Part shown: in pieces, positions 1 through 9,292 of the stretch
How positions within the stretch are numbered: position 1 is the stretch's first letter
Layout of the letters: each line of letters opens with the position of its first letter
Source: Kitasatospora sp. GP82
GTDB taxonomy: Bacteria; Actinomycetota; Actinomycetes; Streptomycetales; Streptomycetaceae
Direction of reading: 5' to 3'
Assembly: GCF_029892105.1 (NCBI RefSeq)
Contig: NZ_JARZAJ010000003.1
Span: 281,073-345,072 of the forward strand
DNA: 64,000 nucleotides
Notes under the pieces: model-generated
What the model saw: only the letters and a program-made list of their open reading frames with translations
Databases searched by the model: none
What the model was told of the DNA's origin: nothing
Position numbers and translations under genes: made by a program

Positions 1-149
1 GGACGCTGTACACGCCCGGTCTCCATATCGCGGATCGCCCGCACGCTCAACGTCGCGTGGTCGGCCAGGCCCTGCTGGGTCAGCCCGACCTGCTCCCGCC
101 TGACCTTGAGCACCTCACCGAAGCTCGACACCGACTGACCGCCTTCCAT
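1..149 (-). CDS. XRE-family helix-turn-helix regulator, N-terminal part only
   Basis: The gene runs off the left edge; only the first 49 codons are present. They read as a classic XRE helix-turn-helix: a short leader, then residues such as FGEVLKVRREQVGLTQQGLA, followed by LSVRAIRDMETGR, the recognition-helix end. The ATG at 149 is preceded by the purine run GGGGGAGAGG. In actinomycetes this N-terminus commonly heads large regulators with NB-ARC/TPR or BTAD domains, but nothing beyond the HTH can be seen here, so the class of the full protein is open. Confidence 0.8.
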   Translation of the reverse strand, partial: MEGGQSVSSFGEVLKVRREQVGLTQQGLADHATLSVRAIRDMETGRVQR

Positions 150-347
150 GCCTCTCCCCCACCACTTCCGCCGACAACCCGAAAGCACCGGCTCGGCCGG
201 GACTGACAGGCTCAACCCCTGCGGCTCGCGGTCTCCCGTTCCCCCCTCTTCAGGAGCGATAGTCCACGCACCGGTTCTACGGGGGATCAACGGCCGATCA
301 CCACCGGCCCGTCGCGCCCGAGGTCGGCCGGGCAGTGCAGGACCTGC

Positions 348-458
348 CTACTGGAAGCCCGCGGCTCGGCAGCGCTCGACCCACCGGTCGCAGTCCTCCG
401 GAAAGTCGCCGCCCAGCGGCAGGACATCGGCGTCGCCCCGGCACCCACCCCACCACTA
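348..458 (-). pseudogene. possible C-terminal gene remnant in an otherwise empty intergenic region
   Basis: The 370 bp between the XRE gene and the dehydrogenase holds no full gene. On the minus strand, codons ending at the TAG at 348-350 read with high third-position GC and a protein-like composition (VLPLGGDFPEDCDRWVERC), but the frame is closed upstream by a stop and has no usable start. It may be the tail of a decayed gene. I do not recognise the family and chance cannot be excluded. Confidence 0.25.
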
Positions 459-523
459 GGCACTCGCGGATCTCCTAAACTGCGTGGCCGGAGAGGGAAA
501 CCGACGCCAACCGGGGGATGACG

Positions 524-1483
524 ATGAAGCTCCGCTGTGCCGTGCTCGACGACTACCAGGACGTCGCGCTGTCCACCGCCGACTTCTCGCGCCTGGCCGA
601 CGCGGTGGAAGTGACGTCGTTCCAGGGGCACTTCAGCACCGAGGACGAGTTGGCCGGAGCGATCGGCGACTGCGAGATCGTCATCGCGATGAGGGAGCGC
701 ACACCGTTCACCGACCGGTTGTTCGCCCGCCTGCCCCGCCTCAGGCTTCTGATCACCTCGGGGATGCGCAACGCGTCCATCGACATCGACGCCGCCGCGC
801 GGCACGGTGTCACGGTGTGCGGAACGGCGAGCAACTCCGAGCCGGCGGTCGAGCTCACCTGGGCGCTGATCCTCGGACTGGCCCGGCAGGTGGTCCGGGA
901 GAGTACGGCCCTGCGCGAGGGCGGCCCCTGGCAGAGCACCGTCGGCACCGATCTGTACGGCAGCCGCCTGGGCCTGCTGGGCCTCGGCAAGATCGGCACC
1001 AAGGTCGCCCGGATCGGCCAGGCCTTCGGTATGGAGGTGACGGCCTGGAGCCAGAACCTGACCGCCGAACGTGCCGAGGCCGTGGGCGTCCGGCTCGCGT
1101 ACTCCAAGGAGGAACTGCTCGAAAGCAGCGACTTCGTCTCGGTCCACCTGGTGCTCGGTGACCGGACCCGGGGGCTGGTCGGCGCGGACGAGCTGAAGCG
1201 GATGCGGCCCTCGGCCTACCTCGTCAACACCTCGCGCGCCGCCGTCGTGGACCAGGCGGCCCTCGCCGAGGCACTGCGCGGCGGGTGGATCGCCGGCGCC
1301 GGTGTGGACGTGTTCGAAGAGGAGCCGCTCCCGGTCGACCACGAGTTCCGCTCGCTGCCGAACCTGCTCGCCACGCCGCACCTCGGGTATGTGACCCGGC
1401 ACAACTACCGCACCTACTACGACCAGGCGGTGGAGGACATCGCCGCTTTCCTGGCGGGCAGTCCGATCCGCCGCCTGGGCTGA
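524..1483 (+). CDS. D-2-hydroxyacid dehydrogenase family protein
   Basis: NAD(P)-dependent D-isomer 2-hydroxyacid dehydrogenase, about 320 residues, the usual length. Numbered from the alternative ATG at 518, the Rossmann motif GLGKIG is at 155-160 and the catalytic triad of the family is complete: Arg240 in NTSR, Glu269 in VFEEEP and His288 in TPHLGY. It would interconvert a 2-keto acid and a D-2-hydroxy acid in the cytosol; the substrate cannot be read from sequence. I prefer the ATG at 524 because GGGGGA lies six bases before it; the ATG at 518 overlaps that signal. The next gene starts about 75 bases on, so co-transcription with the copper genes is possible but there is no functional link. 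Confidence 0.9.
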   Translation: MKLRCAVLDDYQDVALSTADFSRLADAVEVTSFQGHFSTEDELAGAIGDCEIVIAMRERTPFTDRLFARLPRLRLLITSGMRNASIDIDAAARHGVTVCGTASNSEPAVELTWALILGLARQVVRESTALREGGPWQSTVGTDLYGSRLGLLGLGKIGTKVARIGQAFGMEVTAWSQNLTAERAEAVGVRLAYSKEELLESSDFVSVHLVLGDRTRGLVGADELKRMRPSAYLVNTSRAAVVDQAALAEALRGGWIAGAGVDVFEEEPLPVDHEFRSLPNLLATPHLGYVTRHNYRTYYDQAVEDIAAFLAGSPIRRLG

Positions 1484-1558
1484 GTCCTCGGCGGGGAGCC
1501 CTTGACGTCACGGCGAACTCCCGGGAACTGTGCGGCGAACCCGCCCGACTGCTGTGGT

Positions 1559-1765
1559 GTGGAAGCGACAGAACAGGGCATCCGCCCCTCACTCGTCCTG
1601 CTGGGCTTCGCCCTGCTGCTCGTCCTCGTCTTCGTCGGCGCCTTCGCGGCCGGGCGAGCCGCCGGACCGGTCTCACCCGGCCTGGTCCCCGGCAGCGGCG
1701 GGAGTGGCCGGTCCGGTGACGAGATGCCGGGCATGGGCGGCCACGGCACGGGGGCGGGCCGGTGA
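1559..1765 (+). CDS. small membrane protein with Met/His-rich tail, upstream of copper ATPase
   Basis: Small protein with one hydrophobic helix ([20 protein letters not shown]) and a C-terminal tail containing [10 protein letters not shown], whose methionines and histidines could bind copper. Its TGA overlaps the GTG of the copper ATPase gene, so the two are translationally coupled. The start is uncertain: the frame also opens at a TTG at 1502, but the first 19 codons have poor third-position GC, so I take the GTG at 1559 (68 residues), which lacks a clear ribosome binding site. A role in copper delivery or sensing is inferred from the tail and the neighbours only. Confidence 0.6.
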   Translation: MEATEQGIRPSLVLLGFALLLVLVFVGAFAAGRAAGPVSPGLVPGSGGSGRSGDEMPGMGGHGTGAGR

Positions 1766-4074
1766 CCGCGCGCGTGCAGGACCGCGCGCTCGTCACCACC
1801 GACCTGGCGGTCGGCGGAATGACCTGCGCCGCCTGCGTGTCACGGGTCGAGAAGCGGCTGGCACGGCTCGACGGTGTGAGCGCGGGCGTCAACCTGGCGA
1901 CCGGCCGCGCCCGGGTGGTGCACCCGGCTCAGGTGTCGGCGGCCGATCTGGTGGCGGCGGTCGAGCGCGCCGGGTACACCGCCGAGCCGGTGGCCCACGG
2001 TGGCCGGACCGCGTCCACACCCGCCGAACCTCCCGAGGACTGGCCGCGCCTGGCGGTGACGGCGCTTCTCGCCGTCCTGGTGATCGTGCTGTCGATGGTG
2101 CCCTCGCTGCAGTTCCGCGCATGGCAGTGGGTCTGCTTCGGGCTTGCGGTACCGGTGGTGAGCTGGGGCTCGTACGGCTTCCACCGCCGGACCTGGCAGG
2201 GGCTCCGGCATGCCACCGCCACCATGGACACCCTGGTGAGCCTGGGTATCGTCGCCTCCTTCGGCTGGTCGGCGTACGCCCTGTTCCTCGGTGGCGCGGG
2301 CGAGTTGGGCATGCGGATGCCGTTCTCGCCGACCGCCGACGGCGGTACGGCGCACGTCTATCTGGAGGCGGCGGTCGGCGTCCCGCTCTTCGTCCTGTGC
2401 GGGCGGACACTGGAGGGCCGGGTACGGCGGCGCAGCGGGTCCGCGCTGCGGGCACTGGCCCGGCTCGGGGCGAAGGAGGTCTGCATCCGGGAGGCGGGCG
2501 CTGAGCGGCTGATCCCGATCGAACAGCTGCTGCCCGGGCAGGAGTTCGTGGTCCGGCCGGGCGAGAAGGTGGCCACCGACGGAGTGGTGGCCGAGGGCGG
2601 CTCGGCGCTGGATCTGAGCCTGCTGACCGGGGAGAGCGTGCCGGTGGAGGTCGGCCCTGGCGACCGGGTCGCCGGGGCCACCGTGAACGTCGGCGGCGTA
2701 CTGGTGGTACGGGCCACGGCGGTCGGCGCGGACACCCAACTCGCCCGGATCACCGCCCTGGTGGCCGACGCCCAGACCGGCAAGGCCAGGTCTGGGCGAC
2801 TGGCGGACGCCGTCGCGGGGGTGTTCGTGCCCTGCGTGCTGACGGTGGCGGTGTGCGTGCTGGGCTTCTGGCTGGGAGCGGGAGCCGACTCGCAGGCGGC
2901 GGTCACCGCCGCAGTGGCGGTGCTGGTGGTCGCCTGCCCGTGCGCGCTCGGCCTCGCCACCCCGACGGCGCTGCTCGCGGCGACCGGTCGGGGCGCCGAG
3001 CTGGGCGTCCTGGTCCGGGGGCCCGAGGTCCTGGAGAGTCTGCGCCGGATCGACACCGTCGTCCTCGACAAGACCGGCACCCTGACCAGCGGTCATATGC
3101 AGCTGGCCGAGACCGTCACGGCCCCGGGCGGTGAGTCGGCGGACGAGGTGCTGCGCCTGGCCGGAGCCGTCGAGCACCACTCGGAGCATCCCATCGGCCG
3201 GGCCGTCGCGGCGGCGGCCCGGCAGCGCTGCGGCCTGGAGCTGCCGAAGGTGTCCGACTTCGCCGCCACTCCGGGCGTCGGCGTACAGGGGACCGTCGAG
3301 GGCCGGTCGGTGCGGATCGGCCGACCGGGCGGACCGTCGGACCTGGCCCGGCCCCTGCGCGATGCCCTGGGGCGCGCGGAGTCCGCGGGCCGCACCGCCG
3401 TGGTGGTCGAGCTGGACGGGAGCCCGGCGGCGGTCCTCGCGGTCGGCGACACCCTGCGGCCCGGCAGCTACCGGGCGGTGCACCGACTGCGCGGGATGGG
3501 CCTGGAGACCGTCCTGCTGACCGGCGACGGACCCGGCGCGGCCCGGGCCGCCGCCGAACAGCTGGGCATCAGCGAGGTGCACGCCTCGGCCTCGCCGGAC
3601 CGCAAGGCGGAGGTGGTCGCGGAGCTGCGTGCGGCCGGCCGGACCACGGCGGTGGTCGGCGACGGCGTCAACGACGCGGTCGCCCTGGCCTCGGCGGACC
3701 TCGGCATCGCCCTCGGGTCCGGCACCGACGCCGCGATCGGCGCGGCCGGGCTGACCCTGGTGCGCGGCGACATCGAGGCCGTGATCGACGCGGTACGCCT
3801 CGCGCGGCGAACACTGACCACGATCCGCGTCAACCTGCTGTGGGCCTTCGGCTACAACCTCGTCCTCGTCCCGCTCGCGGCCGTGGGTCTGCTCAACCCG
3901 ATGCTCGCGGCCGTCGCCATGTCGGCCAGCTCACTGCTGGTGGTCGGCAACAGCCTGCGACTGCGCACTTGGCAGCCCGCCCCCAACCGGGTGAGCACCC
4001 CGCACCGGGCAGACACGACGGCCCGGCCGAGCACGGCGAACCGGCCGAGCGCGACGGACAGGGGGCCGCGATGA
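1762..4074 (+). CDS. copA: copper-translocating P-type ATPase (P1B-1)
   Basis: Exports monovalent copper across the plasma membrane using ATP. The 770-residue protein has one N-terminal heavy-metal-associated domain with GGMTCAAC (Cys22, Cys25), then the full P-type set: TGES at 289-292, the CPC metal gate at 392-394, the phosphorylated Asp436 in DKTGT, SEHP at 474-477 and GDGVNDA at 633-639. The last two membrane helices carry YN and MxxSS, the signature of the Cu(I) subgroup. Eight transmembrane helices are apparent. The GTG start overlaps the preceding stop, and the stop overlaps the next ATG, so this is the core of a three-gene copper operon. No CsoR gene or operator was found in the window. 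Confidence 0.95.
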   Translation: MTARVQDRALVTTDLAVGGMTCAACVSRVEKRLARLDGVSAGVNLATGRARVVHPAQVSAADLVAAVERAGYTAEPVAHGGRTASTPAEPPEDWPRLAVTALLAVLVIVLSMVPSLQFRAWQWVCFGLAVPVVSWGSYGFHRRTWQGLRHATATMDTLVSLGIVASFGWSAYALFLGGAGELGMRMPFSPTADGGTAHVYLEAAVGVPLFVLCGRTLEGRVRRRSGSALRALARLGAKEVCIREAGAERLIPIEQLLPGQEFVVRPGEKVATDGVVAEGGSALDLSLLTGESVPVEVGPGDRVAGATVNVGGVLVVRATAVGADTQLARITALVADAQTGKARSGRLADAVAGVFVPCVLTVAVCVLGFWLGAGADSQAAVTAAVAVLVVACPCALGLATPTALLAATGRGAELGVLVRGPEVLESLRRIDTVVLDKTGTLTSGHMQLAETVTAPGGESADEVLRLAGAVEHHSEHPIGRAVAAAARQRCGLELPKVSDFAATPGVGVQGTVEGRSVRIGRPGGPSDLARPLRDALGRAESAGRTAVVVELDGSPAAVLAVGDTLRPGSYRAVHRLRGMGLETVLLTGDGPGAARAAAEQLGISEVHASASPDRKAEVVAELRAAGRTTAVVGDGVNDAVALASADLGIALGSGTDAAIGAAGLTLVRGDIEAVIDAVRLARRTLTTIRVNLLWAFGYNLVLVPLAAVGLLNPMLAAVAMSASSLLVVGNSLRLRTWQPAPNRVSTPHRADTTARPSTANRPSATDRGPR

Positions 4075-4589
4075 ACCGGGCCGCCCTTCCGCCCCTTGCC
4101 GCCGCAGCGGCGGCGCTGACCCTGCTGTCCGGCTGGACGGCGGTCGGCGGCGCGGGCCGGGCGCGTCCGGTCCAGGCCGAGCAGGGCTGGATCCTCGTCC
4201 CGGCGGGCGCCGCCCCGGCCGCGGCCTTCTTCACCATCCGCAACCCCGGCGACGTGCCCGACGAACTGGTGGGCGCCGACTGGGACCTGCCGGGGCACGT
4301 CGCGCTGAAGGAGCACCGGCACCTCGGCGCCACCGGAACCTGGGCCCTCGCCCCGGCCCTGACCGTCCCCGCCCGGGGCGAGCTGGCGATGTCACCGGAG
4401 GGCGCGGACATCCTGGTCTCCGAGCCGCCACCGCTGCACGTCGGCCAGTCGGTGGAGTTCACCCTCCGCTTCCGCCGCAGTCCCGAACTCCGCGTCCGTG
4501 CCCAGGCCGTACCGCCCGGCGGACTCTCGGCCGTCCTGGCCTCCACCGCGGCCTCCACCGCGAGAGAACCTTCCCGGGCGACGAACTGA
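4071..4589 (+). CDS. PCuAC-like copper chaperone, ligand motif degenerate
   Basis: Secreted or membrane-anchored protein of 172 residues with an N-terminal hydrophobic segment and a PCuAC (DUF461) fold pattern: [20 protein letters not shown], then KEHRH, and a C-terminal [11 protein letters not shown] strand. PCuAC proteins bind Cu(I) outside the membrane through a conserved His/Met set including an HxM pair. Here the position of that pair reads SPEGADILV, without His or Met, so the canonical site looks incomplete; KEHRH keeps one pole. The ATG overlaps the copA stop (ATGA), so translation is coupled. It may have another metal geometry or a structural role. The family call is good, copper binding uncertain. 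Confidence 0.7.
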   Translation: MNRAALPPLAAAAAALTLLSGWTAVGGAGRARPVQAEQGWILVPAGAAPAAAFFTIRNPGDVPDELVGADWDLPGHVALKEHRHLGATGTWALAPALTVPARGELAMSPEGADILVSEPPPLHVGQSVEFTLRFRRSPELRVRAQAVPPGGLSAVLASTAASTAREPSRATN

Positions 4590-4628
4590 ACGGCCCTTGG
4601 GGGCGACCGCCCGGCTGGGCCGCCGGCT

Positions 4629-4832
4629 TCAGCGCCTGGACGTCGCGCGGCCCAGCCGGACGAAGGTGATCGCGGCCTGTACGGCGAGTGCCATCGGCAC
4701 GGAGGCCAGGAACGCCGCGGACACACTGCCGCTCCCGGCCAGGCGGTAGGAGAGCGGAACGGCCAGCAGGACGGGGATGGCCGAGGCGAGGGCGATACGG
4801 ACACGGGTTCGACGGCTGTGCCCATCGGCGGA
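4629..4832 (-). pseudogene. small two-helix membrane protein frame lacking a start codon
   Basis: Directly after the DUF2809 stop and in the same frame, about 67 codons with strong GC3 encode two hydrophobic helices (RIALASAIPVLLAVPLSYRL and AAFLASVPMALAVQAAITF) and end at a TGA. There is no ATG, GTG or TTG ahead of the first helix; the only nearby ATG (about 4827) is in another frame. Either a one-base indel broke the beginning of a small membrane-protein gene, or the upstream stop is read through. The coding character of the body is clear; its expression is not. Confidence 0.5.
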
Positions 4833-5237
4833 TCAGCGCGCGGCTGCCCCGCGGGCACTCGCCGCACGGTGGACGAGCCAGCCGCCCGCGGCACCCACGA
4901 CGTACCAGAAGAGGTCGGGTGCGTTGAAGGTGGTGCCCAGCACCAGACGGGCGACGACGCTCCGCTGCGACAGCTCCGCGGGCACCCCGCTGAGCTGCAC
5001 GAACTCGACCACCCAGCTGATCGCCAGGGCGACCCCTGCCGCCTTCACCGGCCTCGTCCGGGGCGCGAGCGCAACGACCAGCGTGTAGACCAGGACGGTG
5101 TAGAGCGCGTCCCCCGCGACCTTGGAGACCTCTCCCCCGGCTCCGGCCCTGATCCCCAGCCCCGCGGCTACCGTCAACACGGCCGCCCCGGCTGCCGTCA
5201 GACGGGTCCGCAGCAGTCTGCCGTGACGATCACTCAT
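4833..5237 (-). CDS. DUF2809 family membrane protein
   Basis: Protein of 134 residues with about four hydrophobic helices and the DUF2809 pattern: GDALYTVLVYTLV, PRTRPVKAAGVALAISWVVE, then LVLGTTFNAPDLFWYVVGA. The family is VanZ-like and of unknown function. I chose the ATG at 5237 because similarity begins there and GGGTGTGGGG stands before it; the frame stays open further upstream without protein-like content. It is convergent with the copper operon, and a damaged small membrane-protein frame follows it immediately. Confidence 0.75.
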   Translation of the reverse strand: MSDRHGRLLRTRLTAAGAAVLTVAAGLGIRAGAGGEVSKVAGDALYTVLVYTLVVALAPRTRPVKAAGVALAISWVVEFVQLSGVPAELSQRSVVARLVLGTTFNAPDLFWYVVGAAGGWLVHRAASARGAAAR

Positions 5238-5463
5238 GCCCCACACCCTATGGGCCGCCCACCGCGACCGTGCGCTCCGGGTCCGGAGCACTCGAAGCAC
5301 CCGAAGCGCCGCCCGACGATCATGTACGTCTTGAGATGTACCCGGGCTGCATCGCGCGTCGCACCGGCGCGCCGAAGGGATCGTCCCGGCGGTGCTCGTT
5401 CCGGCGGTATTAGGAAAATAGCGTTGGACTGCACCCGACAGTCCCTCCCCCGAGGACACCACC
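5238..5463 (+). promoter_or_regulatory. divergent control region of the ABC exporter operon, with ATGTAC direct repeat
   Basis: This 226 bp gap separates the DUF2809 gene from the ABC operon and should hold the promoters of both. It contains ATGTAC at 5322-5327 and again at 5336-5341, with GTAC cores 14 bp apart, the sort of spacing used by dimeric regulators such as GntR/YtrA or PadR types. An A-rich stretch (TTAGGAAAATAG, 5410-5421) lies closer to the ATPase gene. No regulator of those families is encoded nearby, so the operator call is weak. Confidence 0.3.
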
Positions 5464-6414
5464 ATGATCGAAGCCGTTGGCCTGACCAAACGCTACGGCC
5501 CCAAAACCGCCGTCCACGACCTGAGCTTCACCGTCCGCCCCGGTATCGTCACCGGATTTCTCGGCCCCAACGGCGCCGGGAAGTCCACCACCATGCGGAT
5601 GCTGCTCGGTCTGGACACCCCTAGCTCCGGCCACGCCACCCTGAACGGCCGCCGGTACGCCGATCACGCAGCCCCGCTGCGCGAGGTCGGCGCCATGCTG
5701 GAGGCCCGCGCCGTCCACACCGGCCGCAGCGCCTTCAACCACCTGCTCGCCCTTGCCGCGACCCACGGCATCCCCCGCCGCCGGGTCGAGGAGGTGGTCG
5801 ACCTGGTCGGCCTGCGCCAGGTCGCCCGCAAGCGGGCCGGCGGCTTCTCCCTCGGCATGGGCCAGCGCCTGGGCATCGCCTCCGCGCTGCTCGGCGACCC
5901 TGCGACCCTGATCCTCGACGAGCCCGTCAACGGGCTCGACCCCGAGGGCATCCTGTGGATCCGCAACCTGCTCAAGTCCCTTGCCGCCGAGGGCCGCACG
6001 GTACTCGTCTCCTCGCACCTGATGAGCGAGATGGCCCTCACCGCCGAGCACCTGATCGTGATCGGCCGGGGCCGGCTGATCGCCGACACCTCGGTCGAGG
6101 AGTTCACCCGCCAGGCGTCCAGCGGCAAGGTCCATGTCCGCACCCCCGATGCGGACCGCCTGGCCAAGCTGCTGCGCGAGCTGCCGGACGTCGAGGTCGA
6201 GTCGGCCGACGGCGAGGACGGCCAGGTGCTGGAGGTGTCCGGCGCGGAGAGCGAGCAGATCGGTCGGCTCGCCGCCGAGCACGCACTGGTGCTCTTCGAA
6301 CTGACGCCGCAGCAGGCGTCGTTGGAGGAGGCTTTCATGGAGCTGACCCGGGACGCCGTGGAGTACGAGGCCATCGTCAGCCCCACCACTTCGGTCGAGG
6401 AGGCCGCAGCATGA
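5464..6414 (+). CDS. ABC transporter ATP-binding protein (drug/bacteriocin exporter type)
   Basis: ATPase subunit of 316 residues. Walker A GPNGAGKST is at 34-42, an atypical signature loop FSLGMGQ at 128-134 and Walker B LILDEP at 149-154, followed by the H-loop SSHLMSEM. The layout matches the ABC-2 type exporters of the DrrA/BcrA class, with an extra C-terminal domain. The ATG at 5464 follows GAGGAC. Its stop overlaps the permease ATG, so the two subunits are made together. The two-component genes downstream suggest induction by a membrane-active compound, but the substrate is unknown. Confidence 0.93.
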   Translation: MIEAVGLTKRYGPKTAVHDLSFTVRPGIVTGFLGPNGAGKSTTMRMLLGLDTPSSGHATLNGRRYADHAAPLREVGAMLEARAVHTGRSAFNHLLALAATHGIPRRRVEEVVDLVGLRQVARKRAGGFSLGMGQRLGIASALLGDPATLILDEPVNGLDPEGILWIRNLLKSLAAEGRTVLVSSHLMSEMALTAEHLIVIGRGRLIADTSVEEFTRQASSGKVHVRTPDADRLAKLLRELPDVEVESADGEDGQVLEVSGAESEQIGRLAAEHALVLFELTPQQASLEEAFMELTRDAVEYEAIVSPTTSVEEAAA

Positions 6415-7235
6415 GTACGGCCACCGCGACCGTGATCTCCACCCGGGCCGGCGAGGGCAGGGTGACCCTGCCCCGCGTGGTCAACTCGGAGTGGATCAAG
6501 TTCCGTTCACTGCGCTCCAGTTACTGGACACTCGCCGCGACCGTGGTCCTCACCATCGGCTTCGGCGCACTGTTCTGCTGGGCCACCGTCAACCGCTGGG
6601 ACCACCTGCCGCCCGACGAGCGGGCCCACTTCACGCCCGTCGAGCACAGCCTGCGCGGCTACTTCCTGGCCCAGATGGCGATCGGCGTCCTCGGCGTCCT
6701 GGTCGTCACCGGCGAGTACTCCACGGGCATGATCCGCGCCTCGCTGTCCGCCGTGCCCCGGCGTCTGCCGGTGCTGTGGGCCAAGACCGCCGTGTTCGGC
6801 GCGATCACCTGGGTGGTCGCCACGGTCTCCTGCGTCGTCGCGTTCTTCCTCGGCCAGGCCATCCTGGCGGGCAAGCACCTGGACACCACGATCTCGGCGC
6901 CCGGTGTCACCCGCGTCGTCCTCGGCATGGGCCTCTACCTGACCGCCGTCGGCCTGCTCGCCGTCGGCATCGGCACCCTGATCCGCAACACCGCGGGCGG
7001 CATCGCCGCCGTCTTCGGCACGCTGCTGGTCCTGCCGCTGCTCGCCGAGGCCCTGCCCAGCTCCTGGCAGGACAACATCGTCCCGTACCTGCCCGGCAAC
7101 GCGGGCCAGGCGCTCGCCACCCTGCACCAGGGCCCGCACGACCTCGCCCCCTGGACGGGCTTCGGCGTGCTGTGCCTGTACGTCGTGGCGGCCCTGATCG
7201 GCGCGGCCGTCGTCCTCAAGCGGCGCGACGCGTGA
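6411..7235 (+). CDS. ABC-2 type transporter permease
   Basis: Membrane subunit of 274 residues partnering the ATPase just upstream (ATGA overlap). After a cytoplasmic leader with VNSEWIKFRSLRSSYW, typical of actinobacterial ABC-2 permeases, about six hydrophobic segments follow, including VVLTIGFGALFCW, MAIGVLGVLVVTGEYSTGMI, VFGAITWVVATVSCVVAFFL and a C-terminal VLCLYVVAALIGAAVVL ending in a basic tail. It forms the membrane pore for export of an unidentified substrate. It lies 34 bases before the histidine kinase gene, so all four genes are probably one transcript. Confidence 0.9.
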   Translation: MSTATATVISTRAGEGRVTLPRVVNSEWIKFRSLRSSYWTLAATVVLTIGFGALFCWATVNRWDHLPPDERAHFTPVEHSLRGYFLAQMAIGVLGVLVVTGEYSTGMIRASLSAVPRRLPVLWAKTAVFGAITWVVATVSCVVAFFLGQAILAGKHLDTTISAPGVTRVVLGMGLYLTAVGLLAVGIGTLIRNTAGGIAAVFGTLLVLPLLAEALPSSWQDNIVPYLPGNAGQALATLHQGPHDLAPWTGFGVLCLYVVAALIGAAVVLKRRDA

Positions 7236-7269
7236 CGGGCACACCCGAGCCCTGGGAGAGAATGGTCCG

Positions 7270-8565
7270 ATGACCGGTCTCGACCAGACCTCCTCCGCAG
7301 CCCCTGGGCAGCGCCGCACCGGCGCCGCCCAGGGGCTCGCCGAGCTGCTGGGCCGGCTGCGGGTACGGATACTCACCGAGCGCTACCCCACCCTGGTCGA
7401 CTTCGGCTGCGCCGTCGCGCTGCTGCTGGTCACCTCCGTGCCCCGCCACCAGTCCCTGTACGAGCACCCCTGGCTCTCGGTCCTGCAGCTCGGCCTGATC
7501 CTGCCGATGACCTTCCGCCGCAGAGCACCGTTCGCGGTCTTCGGTGTCACCGCGGTCGTCGCCTTCGTGCAGTGGCTCACCACCAGAGGCATGCCCGCCG
7601 ATGTCGTCGTCCTGTTCGCGCTCTACACCGTGGCGGCGCACTGCAGTCGGCGGCGGACCATGGCCGCGTACGCGGTCGCCGAGCTCGGCGTCGTCCTGGC
7701 CGTCCTGCGCTGGACGCCGGACGGCGAGCACAGCGGCCTGCTCGCCACCGTCGTCAGGGTCTTCATCCTGCTCTCCGGCACCGTCACCGCCGCCGCCGTG
7801 CTCGGCCTCAACGTCCGGGCCAGGCGCGCCCAGCTGGCCGCGCTGCAACAGCGCGCCCACGACCTCGAACGGCAGCGCGACCAGCAGTCGGCGCTCGCGG
7901 TGGCCGAGGAACGCTCCCGGATCGCCCGCGAGATGCACGACATCGTCACCCACAACCTCTCCGTGATGGTCGCCCTCGCCGACGGCGCCGTCTACGCCAA
8001 CGCCCACGCGCCCGAGAAGGCCACCGCCGCGATGCGGCAGTCCGCCGAGACCGGCCGCCGCGCCCTCACCGACATGCGCCGCTTCCTCGGTGTCCTGCGC
8101 GCGGACGAACCGGACGCGCTGCGCCACCCCCAGCCCGGGATCGCCCAGCTCGCGGCACTGGCCGAGCAGGTCAGAGCCGCCGGCCTGGCCACCGACCTAG
8201 ACCTCGACGGGGATCACTCGGCGGTGTCCGCGGGCGCGCAGCTCACCGTCTACCGCCTGGTCCAGGAGTCGCTGACCAACACCCTCAAGCACACCGCCCC
8301 GGGCGCCAGGGCGCGGGTCCGGGTGGTCTGCGGCCCGTCCACCGTCACCATGGAGGTCTGCGACGACGGCCGTCCGGTGCGGCGGGCGGAGAGCTCCGTC
8401 AGCCATACCGGCCACATCGGTCACCTCGGCCAGGGGCTGGCCGGGATGCGTTCGCGCGCCGCGGCGTACGGTGGCGAACTGTCGGCAGGCCCGCTGCCCC
8501 ACGGCGGCTGGCGGGTGGCCGCGACCCTCTCCCTCGACGACCCGCAGGAGCTGCAGACCCCATGA
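7270..8565 (+). CDS. sensor histidine kinase, HisKA_3 (NarL/DesK) type
   Basis: Membrane sensor kinase of 431 residues. About five hydrophobic segments fill residues 40-175, with no large extracellular loop, so it probably senses within the membrane. The dimerisation and phosphoacceptor box EERSRIAREMHDIVTHNLSV follows, with His223, then an HATPase domain with the N-box QESLTNTLKHT and the glycine box GQGLAGMRSRAAAYGG. It would phosphorylate the response regulator encoded next, whose ATG overlaps its stop. Its place behind an ABC exporter suggests it detects the exported compound or membrane stress. Confidence 0.92.
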   Translation: MTGLDQTSSAAPGQRRTGAAQGLAELLGRLRVRILTERYPTLVDFGCAVALLLVTSVPRHQSLYEHPWLSVLQLGLILPMTFRRRAPFAVFGVTAVVAFVQWLTTRGMPADVVVLFALYTVAAHCSRRRTMAAYAVAELGVVLAVLRWTPDGEHSGLLATVVRVFILLSGTVTAAAVLGLNVRARRAQLAALQQRAHDLERQRDQQSALAVAEERSRIAREMHDIVTHNLSVMVALADGAVYANAHAPEKATAAMRQSAETGRRALTDMRRFLGVLRADEPDALRHPQPGIAQLAALAEQVRAAGLATDLDLDGDHSAVSAGAQLTVYRLVQESLTNTLKHTAPGARARVRVVCGPSTVTMEVCDDGRPVRRAESSVSHTGHIGHLGQGLAGMRSRAAAYGGELSAGPLPHGGWRVAATLSLDDPQELQTP

Positions 8566-9230
8566 CCATCCGAGTCCTGCTGGTCGACGACCAGCCGCTG
8601 CTGCGCGTCGCGTTCTCCCTCGTCCTGGGCTCCCAGCCGGACATGGAGGTGGCCGGCGAGGCCGAGGACGGCGCGGAGGCCGTCCGGCTGGTTGCCGAGC
8701 AGCAGGTCGACGTGGTGCTGATGGACGTCCGGATGCCCGTCATGGACGGGATCGAGGCCACCAGCCGGATCGTCGCCGCCAATCCCGAGACCAAGGTCCT
8801 GATCCTCACCACCTTCGACCTCGACGAGTACGCCTTCGCCGGCCTGCGCGCCGGGGCCTCGGGCTTCCTGCTCAAGAACGCCCAGCCGCACGAACTGCTC
8901 GCCGCCATTCGCTGCGTCGCCGCCGGTGATGCCGTGGTCGCACCGCGGATCACCCGCCGCCTGCTGGACACCTTCGCCTCCCAGCTGCCCACCGACGGCG
9001 GCAGCGCGGCCCGCGCCGAGGAGGTGGTCGCGGCACTGACGGCACGCGAGCGCAGTGTGCTGGTCCTGCTCGCCCGCGGCCTGTCCAACGCCGAGATCGC
9101 GAGCGAGCTGAGCCTCGCCGAGGCCACCGTGAAGACACACGTCAGCCGCATCCTGCTGAAACTCGGCCTACGCGATCGCGTCCAGGCCGTGGTCTTCGCC
9201 TACGAGAACCGCCTCGTCCTCCCGGCCTGA
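8562..9230 (+). CDS. response regulator, NarL/LuxR family
   Basis: Response regulator of 222 residues. The receiver domain has the acidic pocket VDD (9-10), the phosphorylated Asp55 in LMDVRMP and the Lys of LLKNA; the C-terminal LuxR-type helix-turn-helix contains ALTARERSVLVLLARGLSNA and TVKTHVSRILLKLGLRDR. The ATG at 8562 overlaps the kinase stop, which fixes the start even though the frame is open much further upstream. It should bind the promoter of its own operon, possibly the ATGTAC repeats near 5322, but that is a guess. Confidence 0.93.
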   Translation: MTIRVLLVDDQPLLRVAFSLVLGSQPDMEVAGEAEDGAEAVRLVAEQQVDVVLMDVRMPVMDGIEATSRIVAANPETKVLILTTFDLDEYAFAGLRAGASGFLLKNAQPHELLAAIRCVAAGDAVVAPRITRRLLDTFASQLPTDGGSAARAEEVVAALTARERSVLVLLARGLSNAEIASELSLAEATVKTHVSRILLKLGLRDRVQAVVFAYENRLVLPA

Positions 9231-9264
9231 CCTTCCCCGCGCCCGTAAAACCCTCCCCGCGCGC

Positions 9265-9292
9265 CCCCACTGAAGATGGGCTTCAGTTGGGG
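9265..9292. terminator. bidirectional terminator between response regulator and iron ABC operon
   Basis: CCCCACTGAAG pairs with CTTCAGTTGGGG around a five-base loop, with one bulged base. It lies between convergent genes and overlaps the stop codon of the leftward iron ATPase gene, so it can serve both directions. Confidence 0.65.

Noticed and set aside
1840..3582. 580-codon minus-strand frame opposite copA
   Set aside because: Shadow of the copper ATPase gene: no family motif, and the plus strand carries every P-type ATPase motif.
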